DNA of 64,000 nucleotides. It comes from Chondrus crispus. Lineage: Eukaryota > Rhodophyta > Florideophyceae > Gigartinales > Gigartinaceae. The stretch is taken from the NCBI RefSeq assembly GCF_000350225.1, contig NW_005179010.1, forward strand, positions 78,603 through 142,602. The letters run 5' to 3'. Below the pieces are notes generated by a model. That model was not told where the DNA came from. It saw only the letters and a program-made list of their open reading frames with translations, and made no database searches. Positions 11,313 through 22,500 of this stretch are shown here, piece after piece. The translations under genes and the position numbers were made by a program. How positions within the stretch are numbered: position 1 is the first letter of the stretch; each line of letters starts with the position of its first letter.

Positions 11313-12121
11313 TTTGGGAGTTGTGCGCGATTGTTCATGCTCGTACTGAGTTGAGGTGGGGTTCAGGACGGGGAAGGACAAGTGGTATAGACATGTTTGG
11401 ATGCAGGAGGAAAGTGACACGGAGGGCCGTTTGGCGGGGAGGTGTGGAGGGGAGTGGTTGAAGGGATGGGTGTGGTGGAGTTTCAGTAGTCGGGTGGAAT
11501 TTGATCTATCGAGGAGTGTGTCGACAGCTGTTGTTTTCAACATCGGTGGATGTTAGAAGTTTTAGCATGGGTCTCTGGCCAATTGATTTGCAGGATTTTG
11601 CAGTTGGGCCTTCTTACAGAGCTTTCCCGAATGGTGATTCGCTCGCAGCTGCCGCTGCTTGCAAACCGTCTGCTCCTCCTTTGCTGCTGCCATTGCTTTC
11701 CAAATTGGTCCACCGCCTGATTACCTCAGGTTCGAATTAATTGGCCTTACCCACCCATTTCCTTCGTAATCCTTTACTATGGTATTGGAAACTCCGCGTA
11801 GAGTCCTCGCTTCCTATACTCATCACCTTCCCCCTCCCGACTTGAAGTTTTTGCAGAGGAGCCTGCTCTCTCTCTTACTTCGACCCAGTTCCATCGCCTT
11901 TCCTTTCTCGTCCTCTTCACGGACATAATTGTATTTGGAAAAGCAATGACTGGTAAAATTCTCAATTCTGCTATCAGAAGAAGAAACCCACACCTGTCCG
12001 TGCTGTGTTGCTCGCCTGCCGTCGCTTTGGAAGAGTTTCCATTGACTCGTTTTGCTGTCCAACACTTATCATCCTGATCACGCTTTCATACAGTATCAGT
12101 CTCAACTCTCAAACCCCCTTA
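11313..12121. other. Shared upstream region of asparaginase and transporter genes
   Basis: About 810 bp between two divergently transcribed genes, so both promoters should lie here. No convincing TATA box or repeat was seen. The part next to the asparaginase gene keeps an open frame (see that gene). Confidence 0.4.
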
Positions 12122-13411
12122 ATGATACATCAAGCTGTCCCTCTTGTGCTTCTGCGCTCTGATTCCTTTCATTCATCAACAAGATCTCGATCGCTCCTGC
12201 CTCCCGATTCGTCCTGCGATTCTGTCGCATCCAGTTCCGACCCCTCAAGCTCAAGCAACGACGAAACAGGGCAAAAGACGCCGTTGCGTCAGCTCTACAT
12301 TTGCTGGGTGGTCATCTTCTTCATGGGTTCTTCTCTGGGCGCCATTTTCATCAATAAGACCTGTCTCACTGGCTATCACTTCCGCTACCCACTCACAATG
12401 ATGCTTCTGCAAATGGGCTGCGCCATTTCCTGGTTGAGCTCGCTCCACATCGCGGGATACATCCAACTTCCGCATGCTTCCTTCCATGACCTCATCGTCC
12501 TGTCAGGGCCCACTGTATTGTTCACGTCTAACATCGTCGTCGGGCTCAGTGCCCTCAGTCTTGTTAACATTCCCATGTTCTCCGCCTTCCGTCGTATCAC
12601 CTTGTTGTTTGTCATGGTGGCTGAATATATCTATCTCAAGAAAACCCACTCTCTTGGAATAGTCTGTACGGTAATTGTCATGACCATCGGAGCATTTGTG
12701 TCCGCAGTCGACGATGTCAGCTTTTCCAGACTTGGATATTGTTTAGTTTTCGCCAACAACGGTCTCACTGCTGCCTATCTAGCTTCTATCAAGAAAGTGA
12801 TGAAGCTAATGGAGATCAACCCGGTGGGTTTACTTTACTATACAGCCCTTCTTGGCTTTCCGCTCGTCACTACAATGGTCATATGTACGGGTGAACTCGG
12901 ACGTGTCCTCGTTGCATTTCGAACGCAGCCAGAGTTATTGAGTTGGGGCTTCATGATCAGCTTACTCCTCACTGCCATGGGAGCTTTCGCCGTAAATTTT
13001 TCAACATCCCTGTGCACTCATGTGACTTCTCCGCTGACCACATCAGTGGCGGGGCAAGTCAAGAATGTCTTACAGACTGTTCTGGGCTTCTTTTCCTGGG
13101 GATTTGTGCCGACTATGACGAATACCGTAGGCTTGTTAATCGCGCTGTGTGCCCAGATGTTTTTTGCCTACCTTAAATACAAGGAGCAGGATATGGATAC
13201 GTGGAAGCCGGTCCCAATAACCGTACCGGAAGAAAAGCCGGAAGACTTGTCGTGGGCTGTCATGAAGCACCATGACCAAAATGCGGAGACTGTTCTGACG
13301 GATAGTGCTGGCAGTGTTTCCCAGGAACAAGAGCAGGGTTTCACGGCAGTTGTTGGCGCAAAAAGCGGCAAGGTTGGCAGTCTTTCGGCAGGGGGGAAGA
13401 GTTCAGTATAA
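12122..13411 (+). CDS. Nucleotide-sugar transporter-like membrane protein (SLC35D/TPT family)
   Basis: 429 aa from the ATG at 12122; the longer frame to 12005 begins only with GTG. After a ~55-residue Ser-rich, probably cytosolic N-terminus come about ten hydrophobic segments, from QLYICWVVIFFMGSSLGAIF to VGLLIALCAQMFFAYLKYKE. Family signposts are NKTCLTGYHFRYPLTMMLLQ near the first helix pair, LSLVNIPMFSAFRRITLLFV (compare the MF..lRR motif of SLC35D and plant UDP-sugar transporters) and the late LTTSVAGQVKNVLQTVLGFF segment. Known relatives are Golgi/ER antiporters exchanging a nucleotide sugar for a nucleoside monophosphate. The exact substrate cannot be read here. The ~80-residue C-terminal tail is hydrophilic and would face the cytosol. 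Confidence 0.85.
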   Translation: MIHQAVPLVLLRSDSFHSSTRSRSLLPPDSSCDSVASSSDPSSSSNDETGQKTPLRQLYICWVVIFFMGSSLGAIFINKTCLTGYHFRYPLTMMLLQMGCAISWLSSLHIAGYIQLPHASFHDLIVLSGPTVLFTSNIVVGLSALSLVNIPMFSAFRRITLLFVMVAEYIYLKKTHSLGIVCTVIVMTIGAFVSAVDDVSFSRLGYCLVFANNGLTAAYLASIKKVMKLMEINPVGLLYYTALLGFPLVTTMVICTGELGRVLVAFRTQPELLSWGFMISLLLTAMGAFAVNFSTSLCTHVTSPLTTSVAGQVKNVLQTVLGFFSWGFVPTMTNTVGLLIALCAQMFFAYLKYKEQDMDTWKPVPITVPEEKPEDLSWAVMKHHDQNAETVLTDSAGSVSQEQEQGFTAVVGAKSGKVGSLSAGGKSSV

Positions 13412-14078
13412 ACTTAAAAGGCAGGTGTTAATGACGGCGTGATATGTAGATCGGAGTCCACCATGAATGCAACTGTTTGCAGGACAGCTGCAACTCAACG
13501 GTCTCTTTTCCGCAAGTGCAGGCAAATAACACAATCGCATGGTGAATAAAAAACACAATTGCGCAGGCGTCGCATTTGCAGTTGGAGAAAACTTGGATAT
13601 CAATGTTCGCTATTCAAGAATCCAGTTGCAAACCTCTCCAATTAAAGTTAACTTTTATTCAAAGACGCCATGAGGCTAGCCACAGAATGCCAGTCACCTC
13701 TTTCCTATTCTACAAAACGTTCATCGCGAGTCTGACTTTGGCGCCCTATTTAAGCACGGGCCATTCTCTTTCATCGTCGCAGTACACATTCGGCGATAGT
13801 AGTTGCCTCCCGGAGACGGAGGAAAACAAAGCGGCTTTCCTCTTTGATCGTGTAGACGATCTCTATAGGCGAAGACAGCCCTAACCTCTTACATATCTCA
13901 CAGAGACTCAGTGTCTCAGTGTAGGTAGGGCGGAACACACAGCGACTACGGAATGCCATGGCAAATGTTGTGATCTCTCGTGAGTACTATACACAGCCCT
14001 TGCGATCCAGAAGTTATACAGACCACCAGAGAAGGGAGGCGAAATTCATCTACTGTTGGTGCACAGCAAAAGAATGAG
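13412..14078. other. Spacer between convergent genes
   Basis: About 670 bp between the 3' ends of the transporter gene and the minus-strand quinoprotein-like gene. It contains only short shadow frames and a weak hairpin around 13884-13930 (GAGACTCAGTGTCTC core). No gene seen. Confidence 0.5.
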
Positions 14079-16778
14079 TCAAATCTTCATATACCGGTAG
14101 TCTACGCCCCCACTGCTTTTGACGGGTTCCTTATCATCAAAATCAAGCGAAACTTGCACTCCCTTTCCTGCCTCACCCGCTGGCACTTTGCATTTGAAGG
14201 ATTGCCCATCTGAGGCAACATCGACTTCAGTGACTTCAGTGCACCGCTTACCATCAAAAAGGGCCACAGGATTGGACCCGAAATTTACACCCGTCACCAA
14301 AACTTCGTTCCCTCCACCGCGGGGTCCGCGGAACGGCATCACTGCAATCAGAGCGGGAGTATCTCCTCTCTTTTGAATGGGCTGCAGAACCATGATTTCT
14401 TCCTTATAAACTCGAGGCATGAGAATCTGGCCCCACGGCGATACAGCGACAGATAGACCTGATTCCTCGATTAGTATATCTGGTCCATCGGCCTTCTCCC
14501 CATTACTGTCGAGCTGCACCCGAAATAGTTTCCCCGCAGAGTCATGTGTCGAGTACTTGGAGCAGAGAAGATTTCCTTTGAGTTGGCCGCCGAAGAAATC
14601 TGCCGTATACTCTGTAATACCATCCGTGGATGACTCGAAAGTAGCAATCGGAGCTAGGTAAAAGCCATCGGATGGCTCCGAAGGTCCGCGGAACTTGCAT
14701 TCCTTATTGTCCCGCCTTCCCCTATTTCGGTTCGGGTGTCCAAAATACATGCCCTCCTGGACTTTTCCAAGCCTATCCTCATAAGTCTTTTGTGGCAACG
14801 GCTCATGATCAGTGCATGATATAGACATGTTACCAAATATTTCCGACGCACCGTTGTCAGTTGCGTACATGTAGCCATTCGAGTGAAACTCTATACCAAA
14901 TGAATTCCTCCATCCTGGAGAGAATACTTTGACGTCACCGCCCGTCTGCTGTGCAATGGCTGGGTCAACGGAGTCATACGTGATCTCGCCGTTAAATCCT
15001 GCCTTCATGACTGGTGCGATCAGGCTTGCCCCGGACAAGGCCGTCTCAGGGATACCACCCAAGCGGCTGTTCTTGTCGTCGTGACCAGCGTTGGTGTTGC
15101 CGCCGACCTGAATATGAAGGTTCCCCTCGTCATCAAAGACTAGTCCGTTGATACCATGGTCATGGTTTGACACCGGCAGTCCAGAAATGACGGGCTTTTC
15201 TTCCATGGCGAGACATTCGCCGTTCAAGTCCTTCCTGATCAAGAGAATCTGTCCATTCCTCCAGGCGTCAGGCTCTGTGAGCTTTTTCTTCTCCTTCCAG
15301 TCCAAGATTGAGGCAGAAACGTACAACTTAAACTCCGTATCGGCGGGGTTAAACGCAAGACCGAGGATAGCCCTATGACGGCCCAATGACGGCGACAGGC
15401 AGAGATCGGATACTTCCATGCGACTGTTTGCTGCAAAAGAATAGACGGCGCTGTTGATAGCTGACGCGTAGAAGCGATGGTCGGGACCGTACTTGATGCC
15501 TGTAATAAGTTTGATCTGGAAGGTATTACCATTCTCCGTGGCGCGGCGTACGTCGAACTTGATCGGGGTCTTCCCGTCATTCTTATAGGTGAATGGGATG
15601 GCGTTAGATTTGCCAGCCTGGTTCTCGGCTACGACATCCACGATTTCCTCGCCCTCCACCTCCGGTACCTCGACCGTGACCTCTGTCTCATTGGCCGTCA
15701 CCTCATCGACTTCCAACTTATCTGACCCAAACTGAATCGTGACCTTATTGAACAGGCCAATGCCCGAAATCTTAGCTTTGCCACCCCCATCGGGCGTAGA
15801 GTCCCCGGGGTCAAGTCCACGCAGCACTGGCAAGACCTTTGCAATGTTATGCTGAATGGTATCTCCGCCTTTCTTGAGCTGCAACTTGGCTCCCTCTGAA
15901 TTGACGCGCGAGTAGAGCAGATGGACTGTATGCTCACCCTCGGGAAGATCTATACCTCCCGCGGACGTCTCCAAGTCTTTGCTGTCAGACTGCAGCACAA
16001 GCTCGCCATCGATAAGAAGGCGCACAGGGCCGAAATGCTCGACCTCAAACTCCTTCCTCCCACCGCCGGTAACAAGAAAGACGCAGCGGGCCTGAAACTG
16101 GACATCCCTCTGCTCTTCCGGAAAGGCAGCGGGGTCGGCAAAGTCGACTTTGGCGGCGACGGCGGCGAAAGTGGGGCGGATGCCCTCGTTTATGTCGTCA
16201 TCGATGGAAAAGCCGCTCTCCGCGGCGTCGTAATAGTAGCAATACGCGCCGTCTACGACGGGTTTCTTAACAATGACGGTGGCGTAATCGGTGTTGGAGT
16301 CGCGAAAGTCGTCCCTGACGGTGAGGCCGACGATGGTAGTGCCGACCCTAAAAATATGGCTCGGTGCGGCGTCCGTGCTGAAGGTCTCGCGGGTGTCATT
16401 GAAGAACCAATCATGGTCTGTAATCTTGCCGACGACGACGGGCGGCCCCTCGTCGCGGTAATGCGTGTGGCTGAGGCTGCCGTCGAGGTGGATCTCTGCT
16501 TCGCCGTCGCCGTCGTAGTCGACCTCCTCGTAGAGCGTGCCCGGGACGGAGTGGGACAAATGGTCCTCGAGACCCTGGCCGCTCGGCAGCGAGCCATCCG
16601 AGCCCTGAGCCGAGCCGGCGCCCGCGTTGGTGGTGCCGCCGATGGGGAAGGTGGACGCGCCCGCGCCGCCGAAGCCGCGCTTGGATGCGGTGAAGTACAC
16701 GACCAGGGCCGTGACGGCCGCGATCACGATCGTCGCAAAGACGAAGCCGACCCAGCACACCTTTGCCGAGCGCTTCAT
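14079..16778 (-). CDS. Membrane-anchored PKD-PA14-IPT-glucose/sorbosone dehydrogenase-like protein
   Basis: 899 aa from the ATG at 16778; upstream frame lacks an ATG before the assembly gap. A short basic N-terminus precedes one membrane segment (about residues 8-28), giving a signal anchor. Then follow a Gly/Ser-rich stalk; a PKD-like domain (DGSLSHTHYRDEGPPVVVGK...FRVGTTIVGLTVRDD); a PA14-like module (GAYCYYYDAAESGF...EGEHTVHLLYSR); a first IPT/TIG domain (GLDPGDSTPDGGGKAKISGI); a beta-propeller like soluble quinoprotein glucose/sorbosone dehydrogenase with the conserved NHDHGINGLVFDDEGNLHIQ and PGWRNSFGIEFHSNGYMYAT signatures; and a C-terminal IPT/TIG domain (PFRGPRGGGNEVLVTGVNFG). I infer an extracellular carbohydrate-binding and perhaps oxidising protein, possibly in wall matrix metabolism. 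Activity is not shown. It forms a divergent paralog pair with the gene at 19523. Confidence 0.88.
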   Translation of the reverse strand: MKRSAKVCWVGFVFATIVIAAVTALVVYFTASKRGFGGAGASTFPIGGTTNAGAGSAQGSDGSLPSGQGLEDHLSHSVPGTLYEEVDYDGDGEAEIHLDGSLSHTHYRDEGPPVVVGKITDHDWFFNDTRETFSTDAAPSHIFRVGTTIVGLTVRDDFRDSNTDYATVIVKKPVVDGAYCYYYDAAESGFSIDDDINEGIRPTFAAVAAKVDFADPAAFPEEQRDVQFQARCVFLVTGGGRKEFEVEHFGPVRLLIDGELVLQSDSKDLETSAGGIDLPEGEHTVHLLYSRVNSEGAKLQLKKGGDTIQHNIAKVLPVLRGLDPGDSTPDGGGKAKISGIGLFNKVTIQFGSDKLEVDEVTANETEVTVEVPEVEGEEIVDVVAENQAGKSNAIPFTYKNDGKTPIKFDVRRATENGNTFQIKLITGIKYGPDHRFYASAINSAVYSFAANSRMEVSDLCLSPSLGRHRAILGLAFNPADTEFKLYVSASILDWKEKKKLTEPDAWRNGQILLIRKDLNGECLAMEEKPVISGLPVSNHDHGINGLVFDDEGNLHIQVGGNTNAGHDDKNSRLGGIPETALSGASLIAPVMKAGFNGEITYDSVDPAIAQQTGGDVKVFSPGWRNSFGIEFHSNGYMYATDNGASEIFGNMSISCTDHEPLPQKTYEDRLGKVQEGMYFGHPNRNRGRRDNKECKFRGPSEPSDGFYLAPIATFESSTDGITEYTADFFGGQLKGNLLCSKYSTHDSAGKLFRVQLDSNGEKADGPDILIEESGLSVAVSPWGQILMPRVYKEEIMVLQPIQKRGDTPALIAVMPFRGPRGGGNEVLVTGVNFGSNPVALFDGKRCTEVTEVDVASDGQSFKCKVPAGEAGKGVQVSLDFDDKEPVKSSGGVDYRYMKI

Positions 16779-16856
16779 GGTGTGCGAGCGAGCGTGTGCT
16801 GCGGCGGGGGGAGGGGGGGGGGGGGACCCGTGAAATTCCAGCCGTAGCTGCAAATG

Positions 16857-16956
16857 NNNNNNNNNNNNNNNNNNNNNNNNNNNNNNNNNNNNNNNNNNNN
16901 NNNNNNNNNNNNNNNNNNNNNNNNNNNNNNNNNNNNNNNNNNNNNNNNNNNNNNNN
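16857..16956. other. Assembly gap, 100 N
   Basis: A run of exactly 100 N, the usual placeholder for a gap of unknown length. It is preceded by a poly-G tract at about 16806-16824, which probably stopped the read. It lies in the upstream region of the minus-strand quinoprotein-like gene, so spacing to the divergent partner is uncertain. Confidence 0.98.
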
Positions 16957-18436
16957 GTGCGGGGGCGACACTATGCCGTAGAGAGCGGCGAAGCGGTGGG
17001 GCTTGGAAGAGTGGCGGCACGGTAGCGCGAACGAGAGGGTTTGAAAGATGGAGCGTGACTGTTGGGGCGTGAAACGGGCGCCACGTCTCGGGCAGAGGTG
17101 CGGGAATCCATGCGCCGCTCCACCGCCCCTGTTTCGCCCCTGCGAGGCGCCTTAGGCACACTAGTACAGTACGTGCCGCAGCTACAGTACCCTCGGGTAC
17201 CTACCGTTGGTACAGCACGAAGCGAAACCGCGCCCCGTCACGCTCCGGCGGTTATCGAGCAGTTATCGAGCGGTTGTCGCAGTCCCCAGCATGCCCCAGC
17301 ACCCACCATCACACGCGCGCCGTTACTATGTATGCTGTAAGCGGCACGCCCAGCCGCCTGCTGAGCCCGCGCGCGCACGGCTACTCACGCTGTAAGAACC
17401 AGGACGCTTTGTGCACGCGCGGTGTGCCAACGTGCCCAACTGCTCTGTCAACAGCTCAAAAAAAATATTGTTGAGAATTGTATTTAAATCACGGTTCCTA
17501 CGTATGATAAAAAGTTCATTTACAGCACAACCAGCAAGAACCCCTCGAAAGCTGGTCTGGTGACCCTCCGGTCACCAACCCGTCTTACGGCATCCGACTT
17601 GCTCATGGTGACGTCAACGTTACCCCCTCCATCACGGACACCGCCAGCCCGAGACAACCACGCCGAGCGAGCGTGTCCTCGGCCCCGTCGCCCTCAGTTT
17701 CGGCGAGGAACCTCCCTGCGCCGCGGCTACCCCACAACCGCCGCCGCACCCTTCACTCCTTCGCCCTGCACCCGCCCAGCAACGACCTCTCGTGGGCAGG
17801 GGCGCGTCCGACAAGCGCGCCGCGAGCCGCCCCGCCGGCGCGGACACCCATCACGTACAGAAGGGGCCGTACAGGAGTGGGTTCCCGCCTGCACCGGTGC
17901 CGACGCGGCAGCTGTGCTCTCCCCCGCGCTCACCCGCGCCCCGCGTTTTCCGCCATCACCCTGCCGCACCCCGCGCCAGCCCTTCCTCGCCACCGGTGGA
18001 GCACGCACCAGTGCAATCTCCACCAGTGGGGCGCTCCGAGCGCCGCGCGCGGCGATTGGCCAGTGCCGCCACCAGTGCTCCCCGCGCCACATGTAATTTA
18101 AGGTTCACAGTACCGCAGCCTCGCTGTTGCTGTCGCACGTGTCAACGGGGCATTACAGCTTTCCTGCAGCCAGCCGGTCGCCCACATCGCACAGTAGTCT
18201 TTACAGTATGAGTTGTACGGTTCCCTCGATTTGTAAGCAATCTCCTGTTAAGCAAGGGCCGTGCCGCGTTGCGCGCAGATGATGTACCGTCGGCTTTGTA
18301 ACCGCCCGCCATTTGCGCGCGCTACTCTTCGGGACGGATTCTCGCATGTGCCGGTACGATACTATCCCGCGCTGCTCTTCGTTCCGCCCAGGTCTGACGG
18401 CCCTCAGACGTAAAGTTTACTGCACTGCACTACAGT

Positions 18437-18483
18437 GCGTCGATAGTACCCAAGGGTACTGTACCCTTGGTACGGTATCGACT
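18437..18483. repeat. Imperfect palindrome built on GTACCC/GGGTAC
   Basis: The sequence runs from GTCGATAGTACCCAAGGGTA through a short centre to TACCCTTGGTACGGTATCGA with the final C. It is self-complementary apart from a small bulge. Similar GTAC-centred words (CCGTTGGTAC, TACAGCACGAA) occur near 5664-5703 and 17203-17222. Confidence 0.6.
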
Positions 18484-18703
18484 CGATACTATACAGCGTA
18501 CCCGCACCACCTACTGTACTGCCCTTCCATGCACGGCGTCAGCCACGGTTCAAGGAGCTACGGCTCAAGGAGCTGGAGCCTGTTCCGCCGCTTGTCGCGC
18601 CGGAAACATGCCGGCTGCAAACCCCTCGACAACCCCCTTACTGTACATCGAACACCAGACCCCGTCCGTCCGCTTACACCCGCGCACTCTCTCTCACCGA
18701 ACC

Positions 18704-18755
18704 ACTTGTTCCCGCCCCCACGCCCTGTTGACAGGGCGTGGGGGCGTGAACAAGT
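18704..18755. repeat. 25-bp inverted repeat with 2-nt spacer
   Basis: The left arm 18704-18728 (ACTTGTTCCCGCCCCCACGC, then CCTGT) is the reverse complement of the right arm 18731-18755 with one mismatch, separated by TG. It is very GC-rich and would form a stable cruciform or hairpin. Confidence 0.88.
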
Positions 18756-19522
18756 AATGCAGCTGACATCAGCTGTAGGCCTCTCGGCAAGCAATGCGCC
18801 CAGGAGAGACAACCGCCTCCGGTGTGCCCCAGGTGGTACTGTACCGTCGACGCCACATGCGGCCGACATCAGCAGTGCCGCGCGTCTATAACTTGCGTCG
18901 TCACAAATATACCGCCTCTGCGAAGTTGGTACGGTACAGTACTCTGGCAGTACTCTAGTGTTTTATGACTTGAGCCATCCAGAAGCAGCGCTCTCTCACG
19001 ACCAATCCAAATCAGTAACTGCGGAGCATTCCTCGCAGCGGACCAATGGCGGCCCGCGCATCCGCACCCGCCGAAAATAAATAGGGCGAAGAATCATCGC
19101 ATGGCGTAACACCGTGTTAACAACCCCACGCGCCCCCAACGTCACGCCCATTCCCGCCCCTGCCAACGTGCCCACGTCGCGTCGTGTGCCACCTGCGCCC
19201 GCCCATTGGCCGCTCTCGTGCTTCTACCCTACACACCGCCACGCGCCGTGGCCCAATTCCCAAGCCCCCCCAGCTCCACTGCGACCCGTTTAGCAATGCC
19301 GAGGCCAAGGAGCCCCTCCGAACGGCTCGCTCAGGTGAACGCACCCCCCGACCGGCAACAAAACCCGTCGCCTCGTCTCTCGTGCTCTCGCAACCAAAAC
19401 GAGCCCGCGCCTTGTTTCGCTTCTTGCGCGTCCCCATCGTATCGCAACTTTACCTTTACTCGCCTGACACCCGCGCCAACACTGCTCGCCTTGCACTAGC
19501 AACCTGGCGGTTTCCCTTCGCC

Positions 19523-22500
19523 ATGCGCACCTCGTTGCTCGCCCTCGCCGCGGGGACCATCCTCGCCATCGCCATCGCCCTCTCCGTCTCCCTTGTCGCT
19601 CGCTCCTCCACGCGCGGCGCGGCCCAAGTCGTTCAGTCCCCTTCAGCCTCGCTTGCCCCCGAAGAACAACTCACATCATCCCCTCAACTAACTCCAGAAG
19701 ACCCGCAACAAACTGACCTTGAACAACCCGCCGAATCTCTTCTACCACAACTTGAACAACCCACCGAATCCTCTCCACCGGAACCCCTCGCCCCGCTCCC
19801 TTCGCCCTCGTTTGTCGGCCCGCGCCCGTCCGACTCGCCGCCGCAGCCGTCCTATGAGGGCGAAATTATCGACGGCCCAGAGCTCGGGGAAGACCCCGAC
19901 AACGATCTTGGCCCTCAGATTTCCACACAGCCGGACAATGCTGACGGCGAAGAGGCCGGTGCGGAATCTCCTGCCCCCACAGACGAGGACTCGTCCAACG
20001 CCGACCTAGCAGACGATGAAACCCACACGTTGGGCTACGAGCATGTCGCCCACGCTGTACCAGGCCGAGAGTATGACGTCATCGACCTTGATGGCAACGG
20101 TGAAGAGATTGTTCTTCTGGATGCCAGTCGCTCGCACTCCCACTTTTATGACCCCGGGCCGCCGCCTGTCCTGGCACAGATCGTTAGCTGGGTCTGGTTT
20201 GATCCGGAGTCTGGAGAAGAGTTGAGTCAGGCTAGTACTGCATTTCTCACCTTTCCCCTTGGCAACACGACTGTGGCGCTCAAGGTCGTTGATGACTTTG
20301 GCAACACGCATGAGGAGACCACCACCGTGTTGGTAAGAGAATCTGTCCGCGAAGGCATATTCTGCTACTACTACAACGAGGTAGCCGCCGACGGCTTCAC
20401 CATAACACTGGAGAATAATGTAGTCAACGGCCTCTTGCCTGTATACGGCGAGGAACTATCCGAAATCGACTTTGATGGGGAGACAGAGTTTCCGGACCAA
20501 GTCTCGTCAGCCGCCTTTCAAGTGCGCTGCATCTTCTCCATTGACTTGCCTGCTCCTGAGTCTGCGCGTTTTTCGGTCGCACATTACGGGCCTTTCCGCA
20601 TGCTACGTGATATCCCTGACGGCCATGAGATCGTCATGGAGAACTACGACTGGGATAATATCACGACCTCCACAGTCACAGAGCTCCCCGCTGGGAGACA
20701 TACCCTGACAGTAATCTATCTCCGAATAGCAGAACAACCCGCGTTCTTGAAGCTCGTGGATGTCCCCGCACAGCCTTTGCATAACGTTGCTTTTCAGTTG
20801 CCGCTCATTTACGAGCTGTCGCCGCCAAACTCTACTCTCGCTGGTGGTGGGATGCTTCAGATTTCCGGATCTGGTTTCTGGAGCAGTCCCAACGTGTACT
20901 TGAACGGAGGAGAAACTGTTATAGAACCTGACCAAGACAGGTCTACGAAGGATTTGCTCGTCGTCTTCGTCCCGCCCGCTGAGCAGGCCGGCACGGTGGA
21001 AGTCACAATTGGGAATGCAGTCGGTGGGAGTAATATTCTCAACTTCACATACGCAGAGGATGCCCTTGCGCCAATCAAGTTTGAAGAGACCAGAGTGAGA
21101 GCAGCGGATAACACCTCCTTCAAATTGGAGTTGATTTCAAACATCCAGTACGGTCCGGACCACCGGTTATATCTTGCATCTCTCAATTCTTTTGTCTACT
21201 CCCTGGAAATTGACGAGGAACTGAGAGCGTCTGACATTTGTCAAAGCGAGAGTTTTGGTTATCTCCGAACAGTCATCGGACTGGCTTTCAATCCTGCAGA
21301 CCCTGAGATCATTCTATACGCGTCGTCCTCGATATTCTACTGGGGCGCCAGCGACCTTGAAGGAGACATGCTGTGGGCGAACGGACAGGTATCAAAGTTG
21401 AGACCAAATTTTAATGGTAACTGCTTGGGGATTGATGGTGCACCTATCATCACTGGTCTACCCGTTTCCAATCATGACCACGGGGTGAACAATCTGGTAT
21501 TTGATGATGACGGGTTGCTTCATTTCCAAGTTGGGGCTGCGACAAATGCAGGAAAACCCGACGAGACCATTGGAGGCATAGACGAGAGCCCTCTCAGCGC
21601 GGCCAGTCTCGTTGCAGACATTTACAGCCCTGGTTTCAATGGTACGATCGTGTACGACTCTAATGACCCAGGTACCGCGAATCAAATCGCCGGCGATGTC
21701 ACAGTATATGCACCAGGATGGAGAAATTCCTTCGACCTGATCCTTCACTCCAACGGCATGATCTATGCGACGGACAACGGGGCCAACGCGGAATTTGGTA
21801 ACCGATCGACAAGCTGCACGGAAAGCGACCTGATATCGCCGTATCATAGTGACGATCGGTTAGGCATTGTGACAGAAGGCAAGTATGCAGGGCACGCGAA
21901 TCGAAATCGTGGTCGCAATGACCCGAAGCAGTGTATATGGAAAAACCCTTTCGAACCGGCAACCGAAGACTTCATGCCGCCGATTGCCACGCTCGAGTCT
22001 TCCACAGATGGGCTCATCGAGTACACAGCAGACTTGTTCGACGGTCAGCTGAAGAGCAATATCTTGGCGTCAAAATTCAGCACAAATGACCCCAACAACA
22101 ACGGACGCGTGTATCGGGTGCAGCTTGATGAAAAGGGACAGCTTGAAGATGACATCGAATCGCTATGGGAGGGAAGCGGACTGTCAATAGAGATGACTCC
22201 ATGGGGAGATATTCTCATGCCACGTCTGTACGAAGCTGAAATTATGGCTCTGAAGCCCGATTACGTGGCCAAGAAGGACGGACGTTTGATCTCGGTGTCT
22301 CCGTTCCGAGGCCCCGTGGGCGGTAGGAATGAAGTGCTCGTCGCAGTGGACGGTCTCGGGAAGCAAGGCATAGCGTTGTTTGATGGCAAGCCGTGCACAG
22401 ATGTGCGGGAACAGACGGAGAGGTCTTTCAAGTGTGACGCGCCGGCAGGCGAACCTGGCAAGAGCGTTCAAGTTGCAATTCAGATTAGGAATGGGCCATT

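Larger units (their letters stand above)
16957..19522. other. GC-rich region between divergent paralogs, with palindromes
   Basis: About 2.6 kb without a supported gene. Several open frames exist, but they overlap on both strands in the way GC-rich non-coding DNA gives. The region holds GTAC-rich palindromes (about 17160-17220 and 18437-18483) and a 52-bp hairpin (18704-18755). Promoters of both flanking genes should lie here. No clear TATA box is seen close to 19523. Confidence 0.5.

Noticed and set aside
15921-16847. 308-codon plus-strand frame opposite the quinoprotein-like gene
   Set aside because: It is the complement of a well-supported minus-strand gene with high GC; the Val/Ala/Gly/Arg-rich product is a typical shadow.
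17560-18211. Several 120-180 codon frames on both strands in the GC-rich upstream region
   Set aside because: High GC lowers stop frequency. Products are Arg/Pro/Ala-rich in all frames and no domain is seen.
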